From Clostridium sp. (GTDB taxonomy: Bacteria > Bacillota > Clostridia > Clostridiales > Clostridiaceae): a DNA stretch of 64,000 nucleotides. The notes under the pieces were generated by a model. That model searched no databases, was not told where the DNA came from, and was given only the letters and a program-made list of their open reading frames with translations. The number at the start of each line of letters is the position of its first letter. Positions within the stretch are counted from its first letter, which is position 1. The position numbers were made by a program, and so were the translations under genes. This document shows, in pieces, positions 1-8,049 of the stretch. Where the stretch lies: positions 1-64,000 of the forward strand of contig JARLHR010000074.1 of the NCBI GenBank assembly GCA_031292145.1. The letters run 5' to 3'.

Positions 1-68
1 TCCGGTATTAGATCTTTTACTTCTTCCCAAAACTCATCAGTTATTTCCCATGATTGCTTTTGTATCAT
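1..68 (-). mobile_element. Transposase gene, N-terminal fragment cut by window edge (IS5/DUF4096-like)
   Basis: Reading leftward from an ATG at 68, the frame stays open to the window edge and gives 22 residues beginning MIQKQSWEITDEFWEEVKDL. The W-x-I-T-D-E-x-W-E-x-V/I-K-x-L-I-P pattern is the usual opening of IS5-type (DUF4096) transposases. A ribosome site (AGGGTGAT) lies just upstream of the ATG. The gene starts only 12 bases after the stop of the glycosyltransferase at 81-1586, whose end it appears to have disrupted. The family call rests on the short N-terminal motif only. Confidence 0.6.
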
Positions 69-80
69 TTGTATCACCCT

Positions 81-1586
81 TTATGTCTTTTTCTTAATTA
101 TCGGATGATACGTAAAACTATTTAGGGATAAGCTCTTAATTTCCCATAAAATATAAAATCCAATGAATCCCAATATTACTAAAATAAAAAATATTTCATC
201 AAACCTTTTATACTTTATTCCACCTATTAATCTTATAAAAATAAAACAATACATAAGGAAATTAATTACATATAATACCCAATTTAAACCACTTCTATAT
301 TTTGAATCTCCTTTAAATAAATCCGTAGCAAAGGTAGTATAGCTATATTGAGATTGTACCTTGCCCCTCCCCTGATTTGAATTAGATGATCCATTTCCTA
401 TACCAAATGTTTCAATTTGGTATGTTCCTTCTGTCCAAGTCCATATAATTTTGTTATAATACATTTTTGTTAGACTACCAAAAGTAGTGCTAGATAATTC
501 ATTTTTAATTTCTTTCTTAAACAACTCGGTACTTTTTTCTTTATTATAGTTTCCTTGTCTTTGGTAGATATTGTAGCTTTTCATGTTATCCCAATAACCA
601 AGAGTGTCCTGATTCATCCCCATATTTAACCACATATATATAGGTGCGCAATTTTCGTTAACAGATTCATTGACAACATGTGTTTCCTGTAAAAAGGTAT
701 CTTGAGCCAAATTGGGAATATTAAATAACACAGCTAGTACACAAAAAGATGTCATTGCCTTTTTGATTCCAAGTTCCTTTATACTTAGCAAAATATAAAT
801 AATACCAGCTATTAAGACAATAGCGCCTATACCTCTAAAATAGTTCCCAATTGATAAAAGTATTGAAGAAATAACAATATACTTAATGGATTTTTCTTTT
901 ACAAATTTTATTAAAAAATACATAGCTGTGGTTAAAAATGCAGTCGCTATAATATCGTTATATATGTAATTACTCATTAATAAAGAGGGTATATATGTTG
1001 CAGCAAATATTAAAACACCATAGTCATTTTCTTTTGACTTATAATTTATCTCTTTATATATTAAGTAAATCATTAAAGTTGTAACAAGAGAAAATAATAT
1101 ATTAAAAATTTTTAATACTAAATAGTTATCTGGAAATATAGATAACAAAGTTTTTAAATATAATACAGTGGAAAAATTAAAAGGGAACATATAAAGATAT
1201 CCACCTGTTTGAAATGATGAATAATCGTTTTTATATAGCATGTTTAAAGCCAATGAAAGTACTGTTTGAGAATCAGCTTCAGGTAATTTGGTAAATGTAA
1301 ATATAATTGCTATTTGAATAGCAAAGCTAAAAAGTAACGTCACTGGAATTACGATTTTTTTACTATACTTATTGAATTTTAAGCACAATTTATACAAAGT
1401 AATGCTTAATAAAATTAGCAACACTATAATTAAAATAAAAATACCAAGCTCTTGATTTTGAATAATTGGTTTATCACCATATACAAAAGAATTATATTTG
1501 GCTCTAATAAAAAATGATGATCCTATAAATAGTCCTATAAAGAAAATAAGTATTCCGTATATTGATTTTTTTATTAACCCTATCAT
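81..1586 (-). CDS. GT39-like membrane glycosyltransferase, probably 3'-truncated by an IS
   Basis: This is a polytopic membrane protein of 501 residues resembling ArnT/PMT-type (GT39) glycosyltransferases, which move a sugar from a polyprenyl-phosphate donor to an extracytoplasmic acceptor. About ten hydrophobic helices are visible, and an acidic pair (PEAD) follows the third, as in the first outer loop of the family. The start is the ATG at 1586, preceded by AAAGGAG at a 7-base spacing; the longer reading from 1607 has no such site. The protein ends unusually. After the near-terminal WEIKS the family normally continues with an R-Y-x-x-P motif and two more helices, but here only 16 unrelated polar residues (LSLNS... 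to KKKT) remain, immediately beside a transposase start. I infer that an insertion removed the C-terminus. Confidence 0.7.
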   Translation of the reverse strand: MIGLIKKSIYGILIFFIGLFIGSSFFIRAKYNSFVYGDKPIIQNQELGIFILIIVLLILLSITLYKLCLKFNKYSKKIVIPVTLLFSFAIQIAIIFTFTKLPEADSQTVLSLALNMLYKNDYSSFQTGGYLYMFPFNFSTVLYLKTLLSIFPDNYLVLKIFNILFSLVTTLMIYLIYKEINYKSKENDYGVLIFAATYIPSLLMSNYIYNDIIATAFLTTAMYFLIKFVKEKSIKYIVISSILLSIGNYFRGIGAIVLIAGIIYILLSIKELGIKKAMTSFCVLAVLFNIPNLAQDTFLQETHVVNESVNENCAPIYMWLNMGMNQDTLGYWDNMKSYNIYQRQGNYNKEKSTELFKKEIKNELSSTTFGSLTKMYYNKIIWTWTEGTYQIETFGIGNGSSNSNQGRGKVQSQYSYTTFATDLFKGDSKYRSGLNWVLYVINFLMYCFIFIRLIGGIKYKRFDEIFFILVILGFIGFYILWEIKSLSLNSFTYHPIIKKKT

Positions 1587-1930
1587 ATAAAAACTCCTTT
1601 GTGACAATTAATTATCTTAGTCATTTTAATTTAAAGCATTTTATTTGTTTTGTTTATATTTGTATATTAACTTTTGATTATTACAGTTTTGTTACAAACT
1701 AATAACAATTTACCTACAATCGACCTGTTAATAGTGAATTTATGAAATTAAAATGATTTGTTTTATAAGCCATTAAATACATAAATAAATATTTCGGATG
1801 TAAAAATTATATAGCTATTTATATAAATTATATTAAGTATGTCATAATATTTATATAAATGCATATATTGAAATATAATCTAAACAATTGATAAAATGAA
1901 TAATTATAATGCGGTATTTAGAAAGAATAT
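1587..1930. other. Divergent intergenic region, 344 bases
   Basis: This very AT-rich stretch lies between the divergent glycosyltransferase and SCP2-domain genes and should carry both promoters. I see no coding frame with a ribosome site, no clear terminator and no unambiguous -35/-10 pair. Confidence 0.4.
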
Positions 1931-1975
1931 GAGGGGAGGGAGTTACTTTAAACATAATTTAAAGTAGCAAAAATA
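1931..1975 (+). promoter_or_regulatory. Distant Shine-Dalgarno followed by a hairpin before the start codon
   Basis: A strong purine tract (GAGGGGAGGGAG, 1931-1942) lies more than 30 bases before the ATG at 1976, too far for normal initiation. Between them is a perfect 9-bp inverted repeat, TACTTTAAA (1944-1952) and TTTAAAGTA (1958-1966), with a 5-base loop. If it folds, the tract is brought to about 10 bases from the ATG. The sequence is seen directly; the bridging role is inference. Confidence 0.5.
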
Positions 1976-2302
1976 ATGACATACCAAGAGAATTTTAATA
2001 ATTTAAAGAAAATTTTAATGAAAGCAGATGTTAGCAAAATTGATGGAGAATTAGCATTTCAATTTAATATAGTAGGTGATGGGGATGGTATATTTTATGC
2101 TAAGGTAAAAAATGGACAACTTAGTGTAGAACCATATGATTACCATGATAGAGATGCTATTTTTATTGGAACAGCAAAAGTTTTTACTAAGCTAGTACAG
2201 GGAAAACTTAATCCTGTTGTAGCATTTACAACAGGAAAGTTGAAGGTAGAAGGCAATTTAGATAAAGCCATTGAATTACAAAAAATAACATTTGAAAAAT
2301 AG
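1976..2302 (+). CDS. SCP2 sterol-carrier-domain protein
   Basis: The 108-residue protein is a single SCP2-like domain, a small alpha/beta fold with a hydrophobic cavity that binds lipids or other apolar ligands. Recognisable features are the central strands (FQFNIVGDGDGIFYAKVKNG), the D-A-x-F-x-G segment, and the C-terminal L-x-x-G-K-L-x-x-x-G-N-L-x-K-A helix/loop typical of the family. It has no signal peptide, so it is cytoplasmic. Clostridia commonly have such stand-alone domains, and the natural ligand is not known. It is monocistronic, with a hairpin-bridged ribosome site upstream and an intrinsic terminator right after it. Confidence 0.8.
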   Translation: MTYQENFNNLKKILMKADVSKIDGELAFQFNIVGDGDGIFYAKVKNGQLSVEPYDYHDRDAIFIGTAKVFTKLVQGKLNPVVAFTTGKLKVEGNLDKAIELQKITFEK

Positions 2303-2309
2303 AGGATAT

Positions 2310-2346
2310 AAAAGATTCAGTCATTTTAAGTTTGACTGAATCTTTT
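2310..2346 (+). terminator. Intrinsic terminator after the SCP2 gene
   Basis: AAAGATTCAGTCA and TGACTGAATCTTT form a 13-bp stem around a 9-base loop, and the 3' arm runs into a T-rich tail (TTTTATTTTG). Confidence 0.85.
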
Positions 2347-2590
2347 ATTTTGTCTAATTAATAATGTTAGTTATAAAAAATCATAGAAATCAAAGGCACA
2401 TAAGAAGGAGTTAATAATTTTGAATATAACAGTTAAAGAAAAGCAGTAATAAGAAGCATGAAGCGTAAGTGATGACTTAGCATAGTATTATCTGTATACT
2501 TTAAAAACAATGCAGAATAAATTTTGAATTTATATACAACCTAACATTATATATAATTTATAACAATTATATGGAGTGTGGAGGAGTACA

Positions 2591-3664
2591 ATGAAAATAT
2601 TAAATAAAATAGGCATAATTATTTTGGTTACGTTAATGATTTTTACCTTAATAGATATCACTAAAATTAATATATTTGCTAGTCAAATTTTAAACAATAA
2701 TAGTGAAAAGCCAGTTAATGTTGCAGTATTATTATATAGTTTTGATGACCTTTTTATGTCGAGGCTTAAACAAAGCTTTGAAGATCTTCAAAAGGAAAAT
2801 AGTGATAAAGTACGATTTACTTTTTATGACGGGAAAAATAATATAGCGATACAAGAGCAAGGAATAGATTTTGCTATTCAAAATGGTGCTGATTTAATTA
2901 TGGCTAATTTAGCCGATGTGAGTGAACGCTCTGTGCAGAACGTAATTTCAAGGGTTAAGGAAAAAAATGTTCCAATAGTTATCCTAGATGTTGCACCACA
3001 AGTGGTATCAGAAGTTTCCAAAGATTTTAGCAAAGCTGCTTATATATTGGCAAATTCAGATAAAGCTGGTGAGGCAGAGGGGAAAATTCTTGCTGATTTA
3101 TGGAATAAAAATAAGGCAGTTTTAGATAAAAATAATGACAATATCCTCCAATATATTTTATTGCAAGGCGACGTTGCTAATCCAGTATCAATTGATAGAA
3201 CAAAATATGTTATCTCAACGCTTAATGATTCAGGAATACAAACACAGCAGCTTGAACTGGTAAATGCTATTTGGCTAAAAGAATTAGCTAAAAGTTCTAT
3301 GGAATCCTTATTTCTCAAATATGATGGAAGGACTGAGGCAATAATCTCTAATAATGATGCCATGGCGATAGGTGCTATTGAGGCACTTCAAGAATATGGA
3401 TATAATGAAGGCGATAAAACAAAAAATATAGCAGTTGTTGGAATTGACGGACTTCCTGAAGCTAAGGAATTAGTTGACAAAGGATCTATGACTGGTACTG
3501 TTACTCAAGATCCAAAAGTTTTAGCTGAAGTATTTTATAATGTTGGAATGAATTTAGTTTACAATTTAAATCCTACTGAAAATACAAACTATAAAGTTGT
3601 TAATAGAGAAATTATAATTCCATTTCCGTATCAAGCATATGTGCGTCAGACTAATACCTTATAA
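2591..3664 (+). CDS. Periplasmic-binding-type galactose/sugar-binding protein, MglB-like (orphan)
   Basis: This 357-residue exported protein belongs to the type I periplasmic binding family (Peripla_BP_4), closest in pattern to galactose/methyl-galactoside binding proteins. The start is the ATG at 2591, with GGAGGAG just upstream; the in-frame ATG at 2576 overlaps that site. An N-terminal hydrophobic segment (about residues 5-27) acts as signal or anchor; no lipobox cysteine is seen. The ligand-fold signatures are NVAVLLYSFDDLFM near the start, QNGADLIMANLAD in the first lobe, the I-S-N-N-D-A-M-A-I-G-A segment, and AVVGIDGLPEA, which corresponds to the Asp-containing ligand contact in MglB. 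No ABC ATPase or permease is adjacent, so it may serve a distant transporter or act as a sensor. Confidence 0.8.
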   Translation: MKILNKIGIIILVTLMIFTLIDITKINIFASQILNNNSEKPVNVAVLLYSFDDLFMSRLKQSFEDLQKENSDKVRFTFYDGKNNIAIQEQGIDFAIQNGADLIMANLADVSERSVQNVISRVKEKNVPIVILDVAPQVVSEVSKDFSKAAYILANSDKAGEAEGKILADLWNKNKAVLDKNNDNILQYILLQGDVANPVSIDRTKYVISTLNDSGIQTQQLELVNAIWLKELAKSSMESLFLKYDGRTEAIISNNDAMAIGAIEALQEYGYNEGDKTKNIAVVGIDGLPEAKELVDKGSMTGTVTQDPKVLAEVFYNVGMNLVYNLNPTENTNYKVVNREIIIPFPYQAYVRQTNTL

Positions 3665-3709
3665 ATATTGATAGTTATGATTATGAAATTATAAAAAATA
3701 TTCTGCTTT

Positions 3710-3754
3710 TATAAAAGTGTCAGGCACTAATAAATATAGCCAGGCACTTTTATA
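3710..3754. repeat. Inverted repeat, possible terminator
   Basis: TATAAAAGTG (3710-3719) and CACTTTTATA (3745-3754) are perfect 10-base arms. The loop holds two further AGGCAC words, one just inside each arm. No long T-run follows, so termination is uncertain. Confidence 0.4.
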
Positions 3755-3938
3755 GGTTAGACAATTAAAGCATGTAATTTTTACAAGATGTGTTATATTA
3801 ATTCATACTGGAAAGAATGTATTAATTAAAAAATGAGATGAAAAAGTGAGGCTGTTATGGATATTAAAATACACAATTATACCAAATATCAAATAGGATA
3901 TTAAGAGAGTAATAAAATTTGATGAAGGAAGAAATACA

Positions 3939-4121
3939 ATGTTTTTAATAAAAATATATCTTACATCTGGTGCAATAATTGATTTTCAATGTGAGCAATA
4001 TGAAATATCACAAAGCAGAATAGCAGAAGAGGTAATAGGATATTGCTTTAAAAACGCTAATAAGTGTATTGCATTTCTCAATAAAAAAACAATTATAGCA
4101 ATTACAAGAGAAAAAGTATAA
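3939..4121 (+). CDS. Small hypothetical protein, 60 aa
   Basis: The reading frame has an upstream GAAGGAAG at a workable spacing before the ATG. The protein is a compact mixed alpha/beta sequence (IYLTSGAIIDFQCEQYEI..., ending TIIAITREKV) without a signal peptide or membrane segment. The pattern of a strand after the start, an acidic middle and a closing I-x-x-I-T-R-E strand looks like a small beta-rich domain that displays a residue or ligand. I do not recognise the family. It stands alone between the binding-protein gene and the TauE-like gene, with no terminator on either side that I can see clearly. Confidence 0.5.
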   Translation: MFLIKIYLTSGAIIDFQCEQYEISQSRIAEEVIGYCFKNANKCIAFLNKKTIIAITREKV

Positions 4122-4367
4122 TCATAATTTCAACAATTTTAATGATTTATATCCATCAGTTTACTAGGAAAGAAAAATAAAGAGAAACATGCATAGGAGA
4201 GTGTGTTTCTCTAATGACTTAACGTGAAAAAATAATTACACTAAAAATTATTTGATTTATAAAAATTATAGGTATAGCATAGAATAGTAACAAATTATAT
4301 ACTTGCCTTATTATTTAAGGGATTAGTTAGTTTTTTTAATAACTACAATGATTGAAGGAGGATATTT

Positions 4368-4730
4368 ATGCTTGATATTATAATTTACATAATGGTTGGT
4401 ATTGCTGCAGGTACATTAAGTGGATTATTTGGAATTGGTGGTGGGATAATTATAATTCCTGCACTAATGTATTTAAAAGGATTTTCACAATTGACAGCTC
4501 AGGGAACTTCTCTTGTTGCTATGCTCCCACCAGTTGGTATTCTTGCATTTATGGAGTATTACAAAAAAGGTAATACAAATGTAGCTGCTGGCGTAATTAT
4601 TTGTATTACCATGCTAATCAGTGCAAAATTCGGTGGTCAATTAGCCAATATGCTTCCAATGAGTTTAATGAAAAAGGCCTTTGGAATATTTATTATCTTA
4701 GTTGGAATAAAGACCTTTTTCGGAAAATAA
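4368..4730 (+). CDS. Half-size TauE/SafE (TSUP) anion exporter subunit
   Basis: The 120-residue membrane protein is a single TauE/SafE repeat. It opens with the family signature G-x-L-S-G-L-F-G-I-G-G-G-x-I-I-I-P (residues about 17-33), continues with the L-T-A-Q-G-T-S-L segment, and has about four helices. Full-length members have two such halves (about 250 residues), so this one would need to dimerise, as in known split TSUP proteins. The family exports sulfite, sulfoacetate or other small organic anions, or imports them; the substrate cannot be read from sequence. A clear GGAGG site precedes the ATG and an intrinsic terminator follows. There is no adjacent second half. Confidence 0.8.
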   Translation: MLDIIIYIMVGIAAGTLSGLFGIGGGIIIIPALMYLKGFSQLTAQGTSLVAMLPPVGILAFMEYYKKGNTNVAAGVIICITMLISAKFGGQLANMLPMSLMKKAFGIFIILVGIKTFFGK

Positions 4731-4737
4731 TTTAAAA

Positions 4738-4773
4738 GGCAGTAAGCGTTTCAGGAATGCTTATTGCTTTTTT
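4738..4773 (+). terminator. Intrinsic terminator after the TauE/SafE gene
   Basis: GCAGTAAGC pairs with GCTTATTGC (one G-T pair), followed by a run of six T. Confidence 0.75.
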
Positions 4774-4884
4774 AACATTATTTTAGGCCATATGAATTTA
4801 ACCACGTGATTTTTATCGTCGTTAAAAAATAAGTAGAAAAATAGATGGTATCTATATGAATGAGAAACTTAAAATTAATTATAT

Positions 4885-4934
4885 AAATATAATTATACAA
4901 ATATAATTATACAAATATATAAATATAATTATAC
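4885..4934. repeat. AT-rich tandem repeat upstream of the tRNA promoter
   Basis: The 14-base unit AAATATAATTATAC occurs at 4885-4898, 4899-4912 and 4921-4934. It ends just before the -35 box of the tRNA promoter and could act as an UP-type A+T element; that role is inference. Confidence 0.6.
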
Positions 4935-4942
4935 AAATATGG

Positions 4943-4971
4943 TTGACAAGTAATAATATGTGACATATAAT
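4943..4971 (+). promoter_or_regulatory. Consensus sigma-A promoter for the tRNA pair
   Basis: TTGACA (4943-4948), a 17-base spacer and TATAAT (4966-4971) match the consensus exactly. It lies about 90 bases before tRNA-His and is the only plausible promoter for the two tRNA genes. Confidence 0.85.
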
Positions 4972-5062
4972 AGACAAGCAAGTCAAATTTCGGAGATTTA
5001 TGTTGATACTTGGTATTTTACATTATTAAGGCGAATTTAAATTGTTTGAAATATGCAATTAT

Positions 5063-5139
5063 GGTGAACGTAGTTCAGTTGGTAGAGCGCCAGTTTGTGG
5101 CACTGGTTGTCGTGGGTTCAAGTCCCATCGTTCACCCCA
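5063..5139 (+). tRNA. tRNA-His (anticodon GTG)
   Basis: The cloverleaf folds with acceptor stem GTGAACG/CGTTCAC plus the extra 5' G (5063) opposite C, which is the hallmark of tRNA-His. The D-loop is AGTTCAGTTGGTAGA, the anticodon GTG is at 5097-5099 in the loop TTGTGGC, the T-loop is GGTTCAAGTCC, and the CCA is encoded (5137-5139). Confidence 0.97.
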
Positions 5140-5220
5140 TATAAGATGTTGCCGAGCATCAAGGTAATGGATATGACTCTATTATGCATTGGTTAAAATA
5201 TTGCAATAACAGCCATTTAT

Positions 5221-5296
5221 GGTTCACTAGCTCAGTCGGTAGAGCACATGACTTTTAATCATGGTGTCCCGGGTTCGATTCCCGGGTGAGCCACCA
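5221..5296 (+). tRNA. tRNA-Lys (anticodon TTT)
   Basis: The acceptor stem GGTTCAC/GTGAGCC (one G-T pair), the D-arm CTCAGTCGGTAGAG, anticodon loop CTTTTAA with anticodon TTT, the T-arm CCCGGGTTCGATTCCCGGG and an encoded CCA give a complete tRNA-Lys. It is probably cotranscribed with tRNA-His 81 bases upstream. Confidence 0.97.
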
Positions 5297-5325
5297 AATT
5301 ATTTGATCTAAATGTAGAATGTTTC

Positions 5326-5384
5326 AAAATAAGGGTTGGAATTAGATTATTAAAATATTAATCTTATCCCAATCCTTATTTTTT
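5326..5384 (+). terminator. Intrinsic terminator of the tRNA operon
   Basis: A long imperfect hairpin pairs AAATAAGG-TTGG-TTAGATT with AATCTTA-CCAA-CCTTATTT and runs into TTTTTT. Confidence 0.8.
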
Positions 5385-5410
5385 GTTACACTCATAGGAG
5401 TTCTATATTT

Positions 5411-5456
5411 TTCGCCTCCACCAATAAAATCCACGGCAGTTGTCGTGGATTTTTTC
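5411..5456 (+). other. tRNA/tmRNA 3'-end-like fragment with its own terminator
   Basis: TTCGCCTCCACCA (5411-5423) reads like the T-loop/acceptor end and CCA tail of a tRNA or tmRNA, but no upstream body of such an RNA is present. It is followed directly by a perfect terminator hairpin, AAAATCCACG (5426-5435) with CGTGGATTTT, and a T-run. This arrangement is typical of the site left when an element integrates into a tRNA or ssrA 3' end. The integration reading is inference. Confidence 0.35.
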
Positions 5457-5640
5457 ATAATAGTTATTATAATAAAGATATGAAAATGTGTAAGGATAAC
5501 ATTAGAAATTTCCTATTCTATTTGAAATTAAATCACTATCATCAAGATGAGGATTGAATAATAAACACCATATTGTGAAAAAGTATTTCTAGATGATAAA
5601 GAGATATATTGAAATTAGAAATAAAGGGGGAGATTTTTAG

Positions 5641-6846
5641 ATGAAAATTTTGAAAAAGGATAGCAGTTTATTAATTTTGGCAATTCTATTTTTGGCGTGG
5701 ACATTTGGCAGTTTTAATAAAATTGCTATCAATGTGGCAGCAATAGCAATTTCCAAGGAATTTGGTTTAAATGCAAGTCAAATAGGACTTATTATGAGTA
5801 GTTTCTTTATTAGTTATGCATTTATGAGTCTTATGGGTGGATATCTTGCAGATAAGTTTGGATCAAAAAAAGTAGTTACTACAATTATGGTATTGTGGTC
5901 AATATTTACATGTCTTACTGGAGTAGCCTGGTCATTCACTTCACTTATTGTAATTCGCTTTATATTTGGAGCTTGTGAAGGGGGATTTCCTTCTGCAAGT
6001 TCAGTAACTATTGCAGAACTTTTTCCAAAAGAAAAACGCGCAAGGGCTAAATCTTTTTTAGTGTCATCATCAGCAATTGGAGCTGCGTTTGGAACAATAA
6101 TTGTATCAAAGTTCACGGTTAGCACAGGTTGGAGAAGTGCATTTGATTTTTTTGGTATTTGCGGATTAATAATTGCAGCAGTATTTTTTGCAGTGTTCAA
6201 AGGCATGGGATATGAAGGTGAAAAGGATAAAAATTTAACTAAAGTACCACTAAAAGAAGTTTTAATAATTCCAATTGTTTGGAAGATGACTATTATGCAA
6301 TTTAGTATTGGTGTTTTCATGTGGGGTATGAATTCATGGATGCCTTCTTATTGGGTAAAGGTTAGACATTTAGATATGATTACCATGGGTAAACTATCAT
6401 CTATACCATGGATTATAACCTTTGTGTGCATGAATTTTAGTGGCTGGATTTTAGATAAACTAATGGCAGGGCGTGAAAGGGTGTTTTTAAGTATAACGTT
6501 TGCCATAACAGGAGTATTCACTTATTTTATGTATAATGCAGGTTCTGTTACATTAGCCATTTTTTACTTAACTATAACTACAGTAGCAATAGGCGTATCT
6601 TCTACAGCGATCTTTGTTATACCATTAAAATACATGAAAAGGGAATCAATAGGAACTGCAACTGGTATTCTTAATTTTGGACAACAATTAGCAGGAATTC
6701 TGGCACCTTCAATTATGGGATATATGATTACAATTTTTAATGGTTCTTATACTGTAGTTTTTCTATTTGTAATTTTTACGGTTGCTATATCATTTATTAT
6801 ATCACTAACAATTACTACTGATAAGTATATTCAAAGAAAGGAATAA
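5641..6846 (+). CDS. MFS transporter, anion:cation symporter-like (ExuT/GudP type)
   Basis: The 401-residue protein has twelve predicted helices and the MFS loop motif G-G-Y-L-A-D-K-F-G-S-K-K (about residues 66-77) between helices 2 and 3, with R-x-x-x-G-x-x-E-G-G-F-P in helix 4. That pattern is typical of the ACS branch, which takes up hexuronates, glucarate and related organic anions with protons. AAAGGGGGAG precedes the ATG. It stands upstream of a convergent DeoR-family regulator and a divergent HAD phosphatase, which suggests a small sugar-acid or sugar-phosphate module. No catabolic enzyme is adjacent, so the substrate stays open. Confidence 0.8.
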   Translation: MKILKKDSSLLILAILFLAWTFGSFNKIAINVAAIAISKEFGLNASQIGLIMSSFFISYAFMSLMGGYLADKFGSKKVVTTIMVLWSIFTCLTGVAWSFTSLIVIRFIFGACEGGFPSASSVTIAELFPKEKRARAKSFLVSSSAIGAAFGTIIVSKFTVSTGWRSAFDFFGICGLIIAAVFFAVFKGMGYEGEKDKNLTKVPLKEVLIIPIVWKMTIMQFSIGVFMWGMNSWMPSYWVKVRHLDMITMGKLSSIPWIITFVCMNFSGWILDKLMAGRERVFLSITFAITGVFTYFMYNAGSVTLAIFYLTITTVAIGVSSTAIFVIPLKYMKRESIGTATGILNFGQQLAGILAPSIMGYMITIFNGSYTVVFLFVIFTVAISFIISLTITTDKYIQRKE

Positions 6847-7123
6847 AGCATTACAGTTTAATAAAAGTTCGATGCTGATTTTACAAATAATTATTCAAAT
6901 ATTTGGAATAATTATATTAATTTAAACGAAATATTATTTTTAATATAATGCTAATGTTTGAATGTTCAAAATCTTTAAAACGTGAGGATAAACATTTTTT
7001 TATGTTATAATGCATGTTGTGAATTAAATTTCTATATAAAATTTTACAAGTATGGCATTAGGCCAATACATAATTATAAAAAACAATAGAAAAGTTAATT
7101 CATTTCGACATTAACGCTAGTTG

Positions 7124-7888
7124 TTAAATTAAATTTATATCGTATTGTTCGAGCAAAGTCATTATAGTATTATTGGGCGCGGTTTCTGTAATAATACTAT
7201 GGAAATCTGTTATGTTTGAAAAATTGAAAATTCCATCTAGATTGAATCTCTCATTTGGTGCCAGCAAAAACAATTCTTTAGATATTTTCATAATTGCTTT
7301 TTTAGTACCGGCATCTTCAGATTCACCAGTACTAACACTTCCATCTCTGAGATCTATTCCACTACAACCTATAAAGGCTTTATTGCAACGATAAAGTTTT
7401 ATTTGCTCATTAGAATGAGAACCTATATTTCCACCTACAAGAGGATTGTAATCTCCACCTATAAATATAACATGTATCTTTGACTCTAAGGTAAGCATTG
7501 ATGATATTTCAACCATATTTGTAATTAAAGTGATATTTTTATTATTTTGAGTAATTAGTTTTGCAAGAAGATAGGAAATACTTGATGCATCTAAAAAAAT
7601 GGTATCACCTTCTTTTATTAACGAATAAGCCTTTTGGGCAATGATTTCTTTTAAATCTGTGTTCTTTTCAACTCGCTTGAAGAAACTTTCACCATTTACT
7701 ATAGTACGCTTTATGTTAATAGCACCACCATAAGTACGTTGCAGTAAGTTATTTTTCTCTAAAACTTGAAGATCTTTTCTGATCATGCTTTCACTTACTT
7801 CAAATTGTGTGCTTAAATCTTTTACTAATACTTTTCCGTCTCTTTCTAATAGGTCTAAAATATGTTTGTGTCTTTCTTCAATAAACAT
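7124..7888 (-). CDS. DeoR/GlpR-family transcriptional regulator
   Basis: The protein has 254 residues from the ATG at 7888, which has GGAGG five bases upstream; the longer frame to 7948 lacks a ribosome site. Residues 1-60 hold the DeoR winged helix (ERHKHILDLLERDGKVLVKD then E-V-S-E-S-M-I-R-K-D-L), ending in the signature L-x-R-T-Y-G-G-A. The rest is the sugar-phosphate-sensing DeoR C-terminal domain, with FLDASSIS, TLITNM and IGCSGID motifs. Such proteins are usually repressors released by a phosphorylated sugar. It is transcribed divergently from the HAD phosphatase, and three AAATGATA words in the shared promoter are candidate operators. Confidence 0.88.
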   Translation of the reverse strand: MFIEERHKHILDLLERDGKVLVKDLSTQFEVSESMIRKDLQVLEKNNLLQRTYGGAINIKRTIVNGESFFKRVEKNTDLKEIIAQKAYSLIKEGDTIFLDASSISYLLAKLITQNNKNITLITNMVEISSMLTLESKIHVIFIGGDYNPLVGGNIGSHSNEQIKLYRCNKAFIGCSGIDLRDGSVSTGESEDAGTKKAIMKISKELFLLAPNERFNLDGIFNFSNITDFHSIITETAPNNTIMTLLEQYDINLI

Positions 7889-7957
7889 AGTTTCCTCCAA
7901 TGTATTCTCATTTATTTCTATTTTATCAATTATAATCTTCAAATGCAATTAAATCAA

Positions 7958-8000
7958 TTGACAAATGATAACAAACGAAATAAAATGATATTAAATGATA
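7958..8000 (+). promoter_or_regulatory. Promoter of the HAD gene with three AAATGATA operator candidates
   Basis: TTGACA (7958-7963), 17 bases, TAAAAT (7981-7986). The octamer AAATGATA occurs at 7963-7970, 7983-7990 and 7993-8000, overlapping both promoter boxes. Repression by the divergent DeoR protein is inference. Confidence 0.6.
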
Positions 8001-8049
8001 ATAGATTGTATAAAATAAGAACAAGTTATTAGAAGGGGAAGAAGCAACT

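Noticed and set aside
2400..2470. AAGAAGGAG followed by a TTG and nine codons
   Set aside because: It is too short to support, with no coupling to a following gene; it may be a relic.
3857..3904. ATG after GTGAGG opening 15 codons
   Set aside because: It is too short and has no conserved feature.
4885..4934. AT-rich tandem units as an origin or iteron array
   Set aside because: There are only three units of very low complexity beside a tRNA promoter, with no DnaA-box cluster or replication gene.
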